From: Leptoclinus maculatus
Taxonomy: Eukaryota > Chordata > Actinopteri > Perciformes > Stichaeidae
DNA: 64,000 bases
Assembly: GCA_032191485.1 (NCBI GenBank)
Contig: JAVDOI010000016.1
Span: 6,420,270 to 6,484,269 of the forward strand
Reading direction: 5' to 3'
A program made the position numbers and the translations under genes. The notes under the pieces are model-generated. The model ran no database searches. It had not been told where the DNA came from and saw only the letters and a program-made list of their open reading frames with translations. Position 1 is the first letter of the stretch; each line of letters begins with the position of its first letter. Below, piece after piece: positions 42,906 through 58,671 of the stretch.

Positions 42906-45900
42906 GGGAAATGTTACAGCAGCATAGCAAATATGATCTCTTAATTTTCAAACAAGGAAACAATCTCTGGATAAACACTACATGTGAAATCAGTATAGTC
43001 ACCAAAAATACTTTAAAATCCTCTTGAACTAAAGGTGCATACAAAAAACAATACATATTTGTAATATATATAATATATATATAATATATGTGTGAGGATA
43101 TCTAAATAATATATTTGAAATGTTAACTGCAATCAGTCGCTGATTGTCGTATTAGATGACACACACACACAGGCTCTGTCTTCAGTTCCTCATATCAATA
43201 CGACACTTTTTGAAGATGTCTAGTTGATAAAAGCATTCAGCCATTCAGTAGATACTGATGTACTTGTCTACAGTCAATACATGCCTGGCAAGATAAATTG
43301 AGTTGCCTTGCAGGCAAACAACATTCTTTAAACCAAAGTAAATTCAGATAATCAGTATTTTTCCAGTCAGGTCTCGTACTGTGTGGGGTGTTTGAGAAAA
43401 TGACGGACAAATTGATTTGGCAGATATCTCTGCAGGGAGGGGGGGGGGGGGGGGGATGCAGCTCATGCCGACACTCTCAATGGGAAACCATTTCTCTATA
43501 CTTCAATTCTCAAAAAGTACTTTCTATGTGATTATTGTTATTGCGGCGAGCCCATCAACTGGCACAGCATAACTACATTATTTTCTATTGACGGACTGAT
43601 TCGGCCATTTGGAAGATAATAACAAAATATAACATGTTTAGAATCACAGGTTCGTATATAAGCTCTGCGCAGTAAACTGACGATGGAGATCAGAGTTTAC
43701 AGTGAGCTAAACCAGCCCCCCCGGTGAGTGTTCGATTCTGAAAGCTAAAACATAAACGCACCCCCCTGTTGATGTATTGATGAGAAACTCCAAGAGAGAA
43801 GGGTGATCATTTCTTGGCAGGAAGTGTTGCTTTTAGGCTGAACTACCAATTGTGGTTGGTCCCTGCAGTGCTGCACTGTACAGCCTCTCACTGTACAGCC
43901 AGAAGATGACGAACAACAGCTTAAGTAGAACATGAATGAAGCGGCTAAGTGGGATTGATTTAACCTCCGTGGGACAATGAAGATCGATGGTACAAAATAG
44001 GAGTATCTGCCATAACTCACAGGCCGTGAAGTAAATACACGGTTGCTCTGCTATTATGTGCAATTATATGGCAATAACAGAGTCTTCATTGTGTTTAGTT
44101 GGTCAAACAGCGGCTTAATGGATAAATACAGAGTTTCACAGGCTACGGTGTTTTATTTTCGACACGGAATATTACGCTTGTGGATACTTTGCACTCACCC
44201 CACGTCCATTGCACTTCCCAGAGCACTCATGCACACCAAAGACACTGACATTCTGGCACCGGCGATTCAGGCACACCTTTAAAGAGGAAAGCATCATTAG
44301 GCATTCATAAGAGGCAGAGGATTTGAGAGCCAATAAAGACGAACACAAAAACTGAGAGGAAGTGTGAACCGTTGGATAACATCTTGTCCTGTATGTAGCA
44401 CGACTTTAGTAGACAATAAACTGGCAACGGTAGCAGTTGCTTTTATGTAGAAAATAAGGCCTGTATTAGGCCAAGCAGTCCTGAGCTTTCATCTTCCACA
44501 AATTGCCACTGCTGTGTGGGGCCAAGCCAACGTAACGCCCTGATAAGCATGGAAAATAGAAAGCCAACAAAGGTCCAGGTGGGGGGGACAACCTGACCTG
44601 GCAACCGGCCCAAAGGCTTCTTAGCTCCAAGGGCAAGTCGCTTCAGGAAACGGACAAAGCGTATGAAGACTTGTAGGACTGTGAGACACCACAGATTGGT
44701 TCCGTAGTCTAAAGCTGAACAAGTCTGACAGCACGTTGTGTAAAAGTAGTTCTCTTTCTAGCAGAGCACAGCCCTCGCACATTCAGCCTTTCACAAGCTT
44801 TGGTCAACCATGCAGTGGTGAGAATTACTGAGGAGACACCGTGTGTATCTGGACAGGTCCGGGCCCATGTATCAAAACTTGTGTAATATTTTCTGTGTTA
44901 CAGGAAATGGTGAGAAAGGACAATGTCTTGCGCAACTGGATTTAAAAAAAATGTCCACCGGGGAGAAGCAGAAGGGCCTGGTGTGTGTGTGGACGACTCC
45001 TCCGGCACAGAGTATTTACTCCAACAACAGTTCACCTGGTACCATAAGGAAAGTATCAAGGCCAGTGAACACTTCATTACTGAAGTTCTGCACAGGGAAC
45101 CGAACTTCTAAAGTCTGTACAGCTGCTACAGAGTTGCTACAATAAAAAACGATGTTTATCTTTTTACAAAGCCGCAGAGGAAGTTGGTAACATTGGCCAA
45201 ATACGAGCCTCATACCAATACGCCCTCACGGCCACTTGCCAATTTGCCATTAATGCAGGACTGAGAACAGATCTTGTAACCTCATATGGAGAGACGATTA
45301 AGGAGGCAAGTGCTCCGGGCCAAACGCTCTTTTTCTTTCCTCATTCTTGGCAGAAAAAGGGCCTTGATGTCACTGGTGTGATGAGAGAGGGTTTCTGAGG
45401 GCAGCACATAGAAGGAGAAACGGTAAATAAAGGCACAGCTAATAAAATAACGGGTTGCCATAAGGGTCTTGTCCAGCCCTCGGCATGATGTGTATATATG
45501 GATCACTGGATTCACTCGGGAGTTAACTTTATTAGCCCTTCTCTTTAGGAAGGGCAACCACTCTGTCCATGCCGTTGCTCTGTACTGCAGTACTCTTTAC
45601 TCAGCACCCGAAGGAATATTACAATAGGCTCATACAGTTATCAGCCTACTAATATAGCTGCATGCTGTGGTTATAGGTCAATACACAACAACGTAACAGC
45701 TTACTTCATAAGCTACAGAAAGAGATTGCACAGTAACGTAGTGAGCAATCAGAAAATATATAAATGTAATATAAACACCTATACATAGGTGAGTCTTGAG
45801 CAGCGTCCGTGCTACTTAGCAATGATCAACTGAGCACCCACCGTGCCGTCCCCGCACTTTGTACCGGCCAGCACCAGTCCAGGATCCGGCATGTCATCGC

Positions 45901-48900
45901 CCAGATAAACATGCGTTCCCCGACACAGAATGCGCCCTCCTTCCTGTAGTGGGATGTTGGTTTCGATGGAAACGGCGTTTGTTCCGATCACTGGCCGGCT
46001 GGCTCCTCCCTGGCACTGAATTTTACCACACTTTGCATCCCTGCATGAAGCACACACAAACGGGAAACACACACATGCACAGAACATTGAAAGACACGTT
46101 GAATCAATTAAGCTTCACGCATTAACGCCTGTCAATCACGGACAAAGATAAGCAACTGTACAGACTGATGAAAGACTGCTGAAGAGAGATGTGCTTCAGT
46201 CCTCCGGTCATTAAAGCAATTACATCAGTTAGCAAAGAGCTTGATTACAGTGAGAAGGTCTTTAGAACAATTAGCCGACAAGAAATAGCGTGAAATGATT
46301 CATGAACACTTTCCTAGACCGTAATAAGCTGCTATCTTCCTCAAATTACATTTCTCCCCCATGTAAACTTTTGTTTGAAGATCACATGTAATGAAGATTG
46401 CTAATGACACCACTTAAGCTAATCAGTTGTGTTTTGCACTGTGTCATTTCCCTGCACCTCCACCACATCAGTGGAGCTGCAGAGTCTTACCTCGCATCAC
46501 ATTTGGCAAAAGAGCCTTTGGAGTCCTTCCCACAATTCCCGTAAGGATCCCCTGCAGAGTTGACTCTCTCGAAGCATATCCCAGGGGCCGGCTTGGCTCC
46601 TACACGTATAAAAAAAACGAGCAAAATACAAAATATAAACCACCAAAATGAAGTGAAGGATGTACACAGTCCATCTTAATGGCAGCCATTGATTTACCTG
46701 GTCCCCACAGGGTGATGCATTGTTGCTCGTGAGTCTGGCAGATGCCGTTGTAGCAGTAGCCTTCGACGCTGTGGCAGGCGTGCCCGTCATGCAGATACAC
46801 GTTGGCTGGGCAGTAAGGGTTGGCACCGGTACAAAACTCTGGCAGGTCACAGGAGTTACTGGTCTCTCGACACAGGGTGCCAGCCGGTTTCAGCTGTGGA
46901 CACATTACAGTACAGTACAGTACAGTACAGTAAGCTCTTTCAGACATAGAATCTGCAACATGACTGACTTTGTCTGTCTGTTTAAAGTCAATGTCTTTGG
47001 TTCAGTGTTCTGTTCTGTTACGAATAAAGCAGCAATGCGGTATTTGTAATGGCATCCCATCAATCTTTCTTCGTGTTGTTTTATATCCACGGCTGATGTT
47101 ATATTGTTTGGTGTTCACTTCCCACAGAAGTGCCTCCACTTCAGAACTATTCGATATTTAATGACAATTTTCCAAAAAGAATGCACATTAAAATGAATCC
47201 ATAACAATAAGGCATTACATTAAATGGAAAACAACAGACAAGTTGTATTCTTTTTTTTTTTTATTTGCAAAGTGAACTACACATTTTTAATTCCTTGTTT
47301 TAAACGCACCGTTTCCCCTAAATCTATACCGGCTCCCTCCAATTTCAAACCTCTGAATGCAGTTAGGAGGCAAACGTTGTTGTGCTTTGTGCTTTATCTC
47401 TGCAGTTTTGAGATCAATAGATAGAACATTTTTAAATATGTAAGTTAATAAATAGGTTAGTTTGAGATAATCCGATGGATTTACAATATTTACAGCTCTC
47501 TTCTGTAGCATAACATTGGATTAGTGTTGGTCAGAATATCTTTAGTTTTGTATAACATTGCACTGGTTTTAGACTATTTAGTTTTTACATTATTTATGTG
47601 TGCTTTCCAACATAAGTTATGATCAAAATCATTTACCATAATTTCTAATTGATTATTCATTTTTGTATTAAGTACAGGTAAATGGAAATCTGTATTATAT
47701 ATCAAATTATACACAAGGACACGCTATTATGAGTCTATTAATAAGCTAATCGAGATTTTAGAAAGTTTTGGATGTTGGATTTGGGTTTTGCAATGAAAAA
47801 TGGTTCGTGTAATATTCAGAGGAGCAGAGAGAAAATACATTTTCAGAACTTTTCCAGCTATGAAAATGGCATAAGGGCATTAAAAATGAGTGAGAAAGAC
47901 TGCCCGCATGAAACGTCTTACCCTGCAGTCTTCACAGCACTGTCCGTGTGCGCACACGGCGTCTCCCTTGAGGGTGCATGTGGTGGCATTGCAGCATGGG
48001 TTCATACATTCCTGGGATAAGGGAAACAAAAACAAAATAGTTAACAACATGTGGACCCGATCACCGCTCAGGAGATCATCTCCCAGCTGGTTCCCTGTCA
48101 GATCAAGACTTCCAGGTCAATTGAGTGGACTTCCTGTCCGGGGGATTCCCGCCCATTCTTCTCTGACCCGGAGACCTTTGAATGAAGACATTTTTACCGA
48201 AGCACATGTGTTCTGGATTTGGGAATTCTGCAGACCTTTAGACTCAAAGAGGAGTGTGTGTGTAATGATGACCCATGCGGGGTTAAAAAAGTGGGACGCC
48301 ATGAAGCAGAGGAGCAAACGATAGGAATTGTGTTTAGCAGTTGGGAGGGTGTTGAGATCTTCAACTCTGATTAGATAGTGGAAAACCTGTGGCAGAGTCG
48401 ACTATTAGGGTATATTGGACAGGGGCAGGAGTGGGATTTGAAAGCCCTTCAGAGGCAGAGATTGTAGTCACTTCAACATAATGACAAGATCAGCTGGCTG
48501 CTGGCAGAAAGCGGAAAGAGGAGAGAGGATACATAAGGGGAAGTCGAAAGGGGAGTCATGCTGTAAAAGACTTCAGGGAGGGTGTTGCAATGTTTATCTT
48601 TTATTAGATGCCAAAACACATCAGCTTTGTTTTCCGAGGAGCTTCGCACACGGCACTATCACGCAGAACACAACCCTCACTATCATTTATCGTCTCTCAG
48701 CGTGGCTGTTTCGCTCGTGGGGCTCTAAGGTAATGACACGATGTGTTGAGGGCTGGGAACTGGAGGCAGCTGGCTTTTGGAGGACGTCTAATTTTCAGTT
48801 GAAGTGCGGTTTGGCTGTTTACCTCTTGGCCCCTGACGTAAGCCTGTTGTTTAGAGAGGAGAGAAAAAAGGTTGTTTCATCTCTCGGTGTAAGTGGGCCG

Positions 48901-49332
48901 GCAGAAAAAAAACAAGCAGGCCCTTTGAGGTAACACCGTGGAGGTTACGGAGGGACAAGCAAGGCGGAGACGGAGTGGGCAAAAGGTAAATCGTACATTT
49001 GGTCCGTTGGTGGTCAAACGCAATGACTATATAATCACTAAAACATTATCTAAAGTTGCCTTTAAATGATTGAGCACCTCGTCATGACACCCTGTAACTA
49101 CATAATCAAACACCTCGTTGAGTCAGTTTAAAGAGTTAGTTCAGCAAAATTTAAAAAACTTAAATGCCCACTTTCTTTTTTATTATTCCAGAAACAAAGC
49201 TCTGGTAAACACTGTTTTCTTTATGGACTCTGGTCCATTTAGGATCTGGTTCTCGGTTAGCAAAATAACCAGATTTGGAATTTTTTGGGCAAGCATTAGC
49301 CTGGCTGTTCACAACAAAAGCCCTTTTCTCAG

Positions 49333-49365
<33 letters not shown>

Positions 49366-52300
49366 TCGAATGGATTCCGATTTGAGAAGCAGATAATCAA
49401 TTTGGTCAATATGAATATGTGTCAGATGTAGAGCTCAAACAATCAATCATAAGTTTTAAAAAGTTGCAAAAATGCCAAATGTTCGGTGGTTCCAGGATTT
49501 GCTGTTTTTCTCCCTCTTATATCATCATAAATTCCAATACATATTTACAGGCTTTAAATGTTGGCTGGACAAACAAGCATTTTTTTTTATCTAAAGTCTA
49601 AAATTCTCCAGGAACTCCATGAGCCTCAAGAGATTTTGAGTATAGATATATTCATCATCAAATCTCCACACAGCTGCCCTGAGTGAGATCTGCTTCCTTT
49701 ACCAAGGTGCCCTGACGCCGCGTGGGAGCCAGAAACAAAGTACGCGTGGGTGGATTCATGCACCGGAGGGTGCCCAGTCCTTTGGGTGGCAAAGCCAAAG
49801 AAAGCTTATTTCAGCCTCGACCCGAGTACATGTGTGTTTGCTTCCTTTGTCACACAGTTGGACAGTGGTTTGATTAATGGGCCTTCAACAGGGGAGTGCC
49901 ATCCAGCGTGGCAGCCTGCTCCGCACATGTCGGAGACTGAGAGAAGGTGTGATGTAAATAAAACACATATAATGGAGGCCTCGGGTGATTTGCTGAGCTT
50001 TTAGTTGTTTTTTTCCCCCATGCCTTTAAGCCCAAAACCCGACGTCAATGTCAACAGAAAGTTCAACTTGGAGTTTGTTGTGGGCTCTGAGGGAGCCTTT
50101 GAGACGTTCAGTGGTTCTGGATGATTGCTCACAGGACAGTTAGTGTTGTTTTCTTCAGACAATAGATTTCGTAAAGGGGCGTATTAAGTTAGAAAAGTCC
50201 ATGGTTGTATTCCTTTCTTCTTCAGATTTGAGTATTTATATATTGATTTGAGGGGGCGGTTTACTGTAAGTAGAAATGAGAACCATAATAAAAATCAGCC
50301 TCGTTTGTTTGGGAAATTTGGGCAAAGGACCACCCATAGACCTCTTCTGAATCACATTAACTACACTTCGCTGACTCTTGAGTCACCAAAGACTTGATAT
50401 TGATTTCCTGAACTGCTTTTGTGTTTTAACTTTTGTTTATCCAGCAAAAGCCTTTTCTGTGTTCCACACTGTTTCACATAGTTACACAGCGCCGCCCAGC
50501 ACAACCACAGAGTAGGAGACCGATCCACTCCACTGAAGCAAGACAAGATGACGGCCTCTGGTCCCCGTCTTACCTCCGGCTCTCCGCAGTCACACTCTTC
50601 CCCCTCCTCCACGTAGCCGTTGCCGCACTTCTGGCCACCGTAGAGCACCTTGACCTCCGGCATGTTGTCCAGACACATGCCCACGCCTTTCTCCAGGCTG
50701 GCAGCGAGGTCCTTCTTACTGCACGTACTGAACACTGTTGGGAATGGATACCTACGAGAAGAATGGAGGAACAAGGTTGACTGAAATGAAAGGCACGAAG
50801 AGACATGAAAAGACTGCATGACGTGCTAAAAAAAAAATCCTGCGCCGTGTGCTTTTACTGTTCAGAAACCAAAATGATCTGCAGAAAAGTGGACTCATTC
50901 TGCTTAGCCTGAACACGGGCAAGGCTTTCAGTGGAACCTTTTGTTCGATTTCCTCATTCAAGAGGCCTTTTCACACAAATGTAATGGTCTACTAACATTG
51001 TACTGCATGAGCTCCAGGTCAATAGATTTCCAATCCCACTTGGTTCATAAACGGCCTTTAAAACCATTTTCTCTGGCAGCTACATTTTCAGGAGGCATAT
51101 CCCGGCACCACCGAGACCATTTTTTAAGCAACTGACTGGAGGGAAGAGCGTGAGGAGGGGTGTGTCGGATGTGGATGACTTGTGTGTGTGTGTGTGTACG
51201 TGAAACCTCGGTGGACCGAAAGCCATCATCATTTCTAACACATTCATTTCACTCCCTGGTATCGCTCACCTGAAGGGCTGACTAATGTCTAATTTAGTGA
51301 GGAAAGAAATTGGATTTTGTATTGAAAACGAGAACATTTTATGACTTTAAAGATGAAACTTTGTGATATGCCTTTAACAGCTGTGAAGCCTGGGGGGGGG
51401 GGGGTGCTCCTGCTAGAGCGAGCTTCTACGAGTCTAGGAACCAAGGACCAAAAATAAATAGGGAGAGAGAGAGAGAGGGGGGAGAGTGAAAAACAAAAAT
51501 AATAAGTAGGAGAATTATACATAGCGGGGGGACAGAAACAGAAGAAAAGACACTGAGGCATGAATAAAGGGATGGAAAACTATCTATGCATAGAAAAAGG
51601 AAAGAATAAAATCATGCACCAAGCTAATGGCAGAAAGCTTTATTAGATGTGGGGCCAGAAGGCTGCCCGGGGCCCCTAAACTATCAGACAGAGGTGCAAA
51701 AACAACAACAACAACAAAAACATGCTAAAATGGACCACAAACAGACAGAAAGGGAGGAACCTAATCATTGACTGCTTAACCAGAACAACCACAAAGTGAA
51801 GTAATACAACCACAAACGCAAAATGCCTTCAAAGAGACGCGAAGCCTTTCGATTGCAGTTGTTTTGTGTCTCTCTCAGTCTGGATGTCCTGCTCCTATGT
51901 GGGTGGGCTGGGGGGACTTTTACACTTCTGTGTTCAGGGACCCTTTGTCTCATAATCGATCCATGTCTGTAGGGCATTTGGAGTCACAAATAAGAGCTAT
52001 CTATTGGCAGTATTTCATATTAGAATAGTAGTAGTAGTAGTATAATAATAAAGTTGCTTATTTGGCGTTCATTTCTCACACTGAATGAACAATGTAACTT
52101 TTAAACCATGCCACAATCTGGTTCCCTCCTTTAAAACGTTTCTAAACCCGCCGCTGAGCTTAACCTCCTCTAAGGCCCCGTGTCTCTAAACATGCAGGCA
52201 GCATGACGCACAAGTCCCAGGACATACAGAGCTACAACACAGTGCACAATAGCGACTCCACCGACCCTCTGACATCGTGCTTCGTGCCAGCTCACAAACA

Positions 52301-52999
52301 AGAGCAGCCTCGCAGAAGATCTGACACAGAAAAGCAGGCTTTAGCTCACACGGGCACAATGGGACCCAGCCTAGCTTCAAAAAGGAGGCGCTATGGCTAT
52401 CAGAGAAGATGGGCAGACGGTGGCACAGAGTCAGCTGGTATCGGATACTTGAAAAGCTTTACATCAGACGGGAATACACGTACTTATGCAGCAATAGACC
52501 GACTGGGGGTCTCCGAACGCAACACGGCGTGGAGACTGTCTGCCAAGCTTAATGCTTGACGGGGCACATTTGAGAAAATTTCGACATTACACAGAATATG
52601 TTGTTCGTCGGACAGAGAGGGAGGTTTGTATGTGGTGCCTTTGCCTGAGGGGGATTTGGCTGCTGCAACTGCATGGATATTTCACTGCTGTCAGTGCAAC
52701 TACAGTGAAGCTGACTGTAGTGACTGGAGATAACGATCGAGGCATTCAACGGGAAATAAATCCGCTTTTTTTTTTTTTTTTTTAGTTCAAGAGAACACAG
52801 AACATGAAACACAGAAAAACACCCTCTTCTAACAGCCACCCCTTGGGTGAAAGCGTTGCATCCACTTCACTCAGACTGTCCACCTTTGAGTGTCGGCTGC
52901 TTTCATCTCTCATTGACCAAAAGCCAATCTACCTGTTTCTGCCTGTCCCCTTCTGCTCCCATAATCCACTTGTTAAGAGTCTCTTTTTTTTTTACCACC

Positions 53000-53036
<37 letters not shown>

Positions 53037-56000
53037 AGAGAGAAACAGCATTGCTGCCCTCTGCGTGGAGACTCCAGCACACAAAATCAAGGATAAACAG
53101 ACTATGCAGATCAAACTACAGAGTCCCTTGAAAGTAGCATTGGCTGCCGCTGATAACAAAACACTGGCGTGCTTTGGGATCTGCATGAGGGGCTGGAATG
53201 TGTATGAGGGGTAAACTAAGTCTGTTCTCAATAAAGCGGCATTAATGGTCAAGGCTGTGGACGGTTGTCAGTCGGAGACATCGTCACTGAGGAAAATCAG
53301 GTTTCTTTGCACCAAATTAGACCCACATGAAAAGTATTAACAAGATCCAATGGATACAGTCATTACGCCTTTGCTTTGGGTTAACTCCCTTTTGCAGACT
53401 AATGATTTATCTTCTAAAACCCTTTCAGCATAAACCAAAAACACACTTTATTTTCTGGGGTTAACCTGTCCAAGCATGTGTTCACTATCACAGTTATATT
53501 CTACAGCCCTCTTTTTATGTTTCATGATGTGAAATTAGAAGAAAATATGCTGGTAAATGCCAAAGTTGAGTGAAGCTGACTCCCAAAAAATGAGAAAGTG
53601 ATGCGATATTACTGATGGGAATTTGAATGAGTGAAATTACATTTTAAACCAATTCAACACAGTGAGCCATTAAGATGTGCTCTGTCATTTATATGCTTGA
53701 CAATGTGTAGCAGAGGGAACCTAAAAGAGCCATGGCGGGAGCCAATACTCCATTCCAATTTAAATCGAAATGAACTTTCTTGAATATAGCTTTGATGAAT
53801 CAGCCGCACCGCTAATTCGCCGCCGACGTCCCTCCAGGTAACACTCCATCCTGTGTAACAGGTGCAGTGTCAGCCTTCACGAGGGGTCCAGGGACGCTGC
53901 AAGAATATCGTCTAATAGCTTCTAAGTCATCCACGGTCTGGTTCAGTTCTTTATGACAACGAGCAGATACACCACAGGAGCTTTACTGTTCCGACACTGA
54001 TGAGCACAAATGTGTGCCGTCGGCTGAATGTCCGGGGCTTTCAAGGGGGAGGACGGAAATTACATTATAGGAACAGGATGAGACAACATTAAATTACTGT
54101 TCACTTGGTTTGTGATGCAGACGCTGACTATGGAAGGATGGAGAATGTTTAAGTGCAATGAGCAATGCAACAGGACATTGGCTTGTTGGTGAACTGTAAT
54201 ATATCATAAAACTGTCAAAGCTGTTCCAACCCTGGCAGAAAATGCTGTTGTCATGTAGGACCCCATCACTCATAGTACAAATTAAATTGGAAAACATGGT
54301 TATCAGGGCCTGTAGTATTTTGTTTGTTTGTATGCAGTTAAATTGTGTACCTTCAGCGAGACCACGGCTAGATTGAAACGCTGTATTTAAGGGAAAATAT
54401 CTCAGTCCAAATAAATGAAAAGGCTAAAAAGTCAACAACCACGATCAACTTGACACCACCAGGAAAAGGAGTCACGGTTTTTTCCGATAAACCTACCGAA
54501 AGACGCACCATGAATCAGCATCAGCATCTGCAATAGACAACGGTCTGTTGTATCACAGCTGAGACCACACGGCTGCTCTACTGTTCAGGAAATGAGCAGA
54601 GCAGAGAGCGTAGGTTTCCCTAGATAATATTAGCATAAAGCCCTGCGCCCTCTCCAGGTGGAGTTTGCTGGGGTGGAACTAATTTGTCTGAGCACAAAAG
54701 TTCTTCTCAGTCAGCTCCTTTCTGTCCGTTGGCAATGTTTTGAAAGGCAAATATGTCATTCACAGTGTGAAATAACACACGGTGTCTTACAGCCTCATAC
54801 ATCTGTGATACTGTCGGCGGGAAATGTTTTGGTGCGGTGAGTGTAGCTGCCAAATCACAGAAACAGAGGAAAACATCCAACGTCATCGGCTCTTTGGGAA
54901 ATCTAATAGAAGATTATCATTCGGTAACGCTTAATGAAGAAAAACTGATATCTACCCTCTACCATGTTGCCATGTCTGTTGATTTTTTTTTAGAAAGGGG
55001 GATGTGGTTAAAGGGCTGCCCTGGAGTTCTCTTATATACAAAAAAAAAAGTTTCCAGTGTTTCAGTGTTACTCACCACAAAGCATTGCATGTAGATATAA
55101 AAACATGTTGAATTGATTGCCTTACTCAAAAGACATTTGAAAGCCAGCATTGTTTTCATCGATGTTTCTAGCGTGTAGGCTTCTTCTTCCCTCTCTTTGT
55201 TGGCGTATTGCTGCATATCTTGGCCCATCACCGCCATCTACAGGTCAGTTTAATAGTGCGACACCAGTGGCAGGAATGAGTATCGCGTCACACACACGTA
55301 TATATGTGTGATCGTGTCCACACATGATAAACAAAACAGGGACATACTTATACTGTAGTAGTAGACCCTATACATTCATAATGATGACTGGAGTCCTTCA
55401 TTCTCAGATAATGGACAGTAAAAATACTTTTAAATGGGATGTTAAAGAAAGCAGAACTGTAGGAATCCATTCAAAAAATTAAAGATAACAACAGAGGAAA
55501 AACAACATAAAGATATCCTTTCGGTTAAAAACATCTGCCCTTACACTGTCCTGAGATGCAGAGAAACCTTGTGCACCAGGCAGCTTCTCCTGGATCTAAA
55601 GCCATACGTGCCGTGCAGATGATTCCTGTCACTTTGATGTTCTCGTGCACGTGAGGCCAGCGGTTTTAGACGAGGACGAAACAGTAGACGCGTTGGTCAC
55701 ATGAGGGCTTTTCTATTTGTAGGGTCTCTGGCTGACATCAGGCTGTCTCTTCTGCTCTCTAAGCTGCTCCAGAGACCGACATGCATTTAGTCCAAGCTAA
55801 GCAGGAGAGACATGTCTGACCTTTAGGTAAATGTTAGGCTGCAACACTGGCAGGAGCCTTCGCTGATTAAATATGAGTAAGGAAAAGCAAAACACGAGCT
55901 AAATTCACTGCAAACGTTTACACACACCGGCGAGCTAACTAGCTCTCTCCCACTTCTCCTCAGCAGAATGTCCTCAGATTATGACATTTTGTACCTCCTC

Positions 56001-58638
56001 ACCTCACTTGCACTCTGTCATTTAGACGAGAAAATAACAAGACTCACAAAGACATTTCATACTCTGTTGACAAAAGGAAAGATTCACCTCGTGGCCTCTC
56101 AAAGTCCAGCCACAGCTCCCCCGCTGTGGCTTCACCTTTCTTCCCGGTAACACGTACAGACACAGGAAAGTGCTTTTGAGCTCTCTGCCCACGATCACAT
56201 GATGCAACTCTTAGCTCAACTTTCCAAAAAGAAATCCCAACTTTGTTCCTCGCCCCCCCCCTGTGTCCCTCAAATTCCCCCTCATTGTTATGAAATCTCT
56301 GGTGGCCAGACTTCACGGCCTCACAGGCCTGTCATAGACGTCCATGTGTACCTAAACAATTCCTTCATTGTCATCTTTCTCCCGTTTGTCTCTCAATCCC
56401 ACCGCTGTCTCTCTTTGTGTTTCTCTTCCTGCTCCACCACTGAGGGAGATAAAAGACAAATAAAGCCAGCGCTTCCTCGCTCCGCCTGTCCATCCAGGCA
56501 TAAAGCACCTCTCATCCCCTGATTGCAGCTGGCAGCGTCACTGATAATCACATCATTTAGATGCAGCCCGTCCTCTCCTCCATTAGCAAGTCTAAGCTGG
56601 GAATATTCCAAACACACAGTCAAAGGAGCTACACCCCCTTACAACAATGTGTTTAACATTCTCAAGGCATCTGTGCTGAGGGTCAAAGGAAGATGCTAAT
56701 ATATATATATATATATAAAAAAAAGGAACCAGATCTGTGATTGGGGAAATGAATTCTAGATTGGTTTATGAAATTATTGGTTTTGTGAACAGGAAACTGT
56801 GAATTTGGGGCGATAGTTCAGGAAATTCATTATTTGGGAGATAACCGGCTACGTCGAGCATGAACTTGGGTAAAGTCACAATTTTCATCTTTTAAGCTGT
56901 CTCAGAAACTCTGGCGAAATTCTTACCATGAAAACTTCAAACTAAGAGCTCCATGGCTCATAGTTTGACTGATATCATCTTCAACAACATTGTCTAGACA
57001 GCACAGTTGATCTTACGCTTAACATCAAACGTCAAAACAAAGGAAGGAGATGTGAGATTTATGAGTTTAAAGCAGTATCAATCGATTTTTTTTTGGCCTC
57101 TTTGGAAGCGAACCAAAACGGTGAAGTTATGGACCGCAAAAAACAAAACAATGAGCTGAAGTCAAAAGGACTAGAGTTGAAAATGAAACGGCTGGTTAAC
57201 AGAAATGTTATGAAATGAAATGCTGAGTTAGTTGACTTGATTGTTTGAGTGATCAACACCGTCATAAATCAGTGAGCTCCATTGATCACCTTCACTGAGT
57301 ACAAACATACAGACTGCAGTGAGCAATGCACAGTTCAAATGTTGATAATTAAATAGGGAAATATTGATACTTGGAATCGGAGAAAATTGCCAGGCAAAAT
57401 GTCAGCGTGTCCCGCTGTGTATGGATTTATCTCATTCATTATGGAGGAGCGAGTTTCAGAATGAAAGGTCACTAATGACCTTCTCTCAACTATTAATGCG
57501 TCCGCTCTCATAATTATACAGCAGGCAGTGCCTAAAAGAAACCTATTCTGTTGTAAAGAATTCAATAACAGCGTGAACCCATTTGTCATCCATTTAGATC
57601 ATGCAAGTCATTTTTCTAAACGCTCTGCGTGACATCGTTTAGATATCTTTGGGCCGGCGATGAGCTAAAGCAAAGTCGTCATGTCGCTAATGCAGAGTGC
57701 ATATGTAAATACTACACTGCATGAATCCAGTGGTGTAAAATATTAGAACATGAGTTCTACAGCAGGATGAGCTCACAAGTGCCAGCAGAGTTTTTGACAG
57801 TCCCTCCCCTGCCTATGTTCTACTTGTACTGTAAAAGGTCATTCTGGTTTGTCTGGGACACGTCTTGTCCTTAGATAGTTACATTATTGATGTGCTTTTT
57901 GTTCTGGATTTGTGACATTTTTAAAGGATTGAACTCACAACTCATACCCGTGGTTTTCTTCTACCGTGTCTCTCCGCTGATTTATGAAGATGGCTAAAGT
58001 CTACTTTAAATGTCAGTGTTTAATGTTATGTATCTGCTCATTGCTGCAAACTGCAAACAACTATATTTACCCGTTTCTACATTTCTATACATTGAGCCTG
58101 TTGTCATCTGTCTTTCATCCACACATATTCATCGGCCGATAGTTATTTAAAAACGCATAACATACCTCGACGATCTTGATACAGATCCCTGGATGATTCA
58201 TCGATGTTCATTCCTCATAAATCATCAACCACCAGCACTAACGTGCATGATTTAACCCCAGCGAGGTCGTTAATGTGTGAGCTAGGGTTGATGTTGGTCT
58301 GTGTGTGGGTCCGTGTGAGCGGTTTCTTTGATTTTGTATTTTGAAAGAATATTCGAATAACAACAGCAGCTGTGTCTTTCAGCCTTTAGTCTTTGTCTTC
58401 CTCACAGTGCCGTGGAATCGTTTCCTGACCACATTCATCGGTGGCTTGCAGGATTCCTCATCAGACAAACCAGACTGGCACCGGACCAGAAGTGAAATCT
58501 GGTATTGCGCTCTGGGTTCGCCTTATCGGCTCGCTGTTTACGAACAGTCACAGAGTCCACCACTTGCAGAAGCGGTGTTATCTCAGCATCCCAGGCAACA
58601 CGAGCAGAATGCTAGAGCAGCTGCTTTAGTCTCAGGCC

Positions 58639-58671
<33 letters not shown>

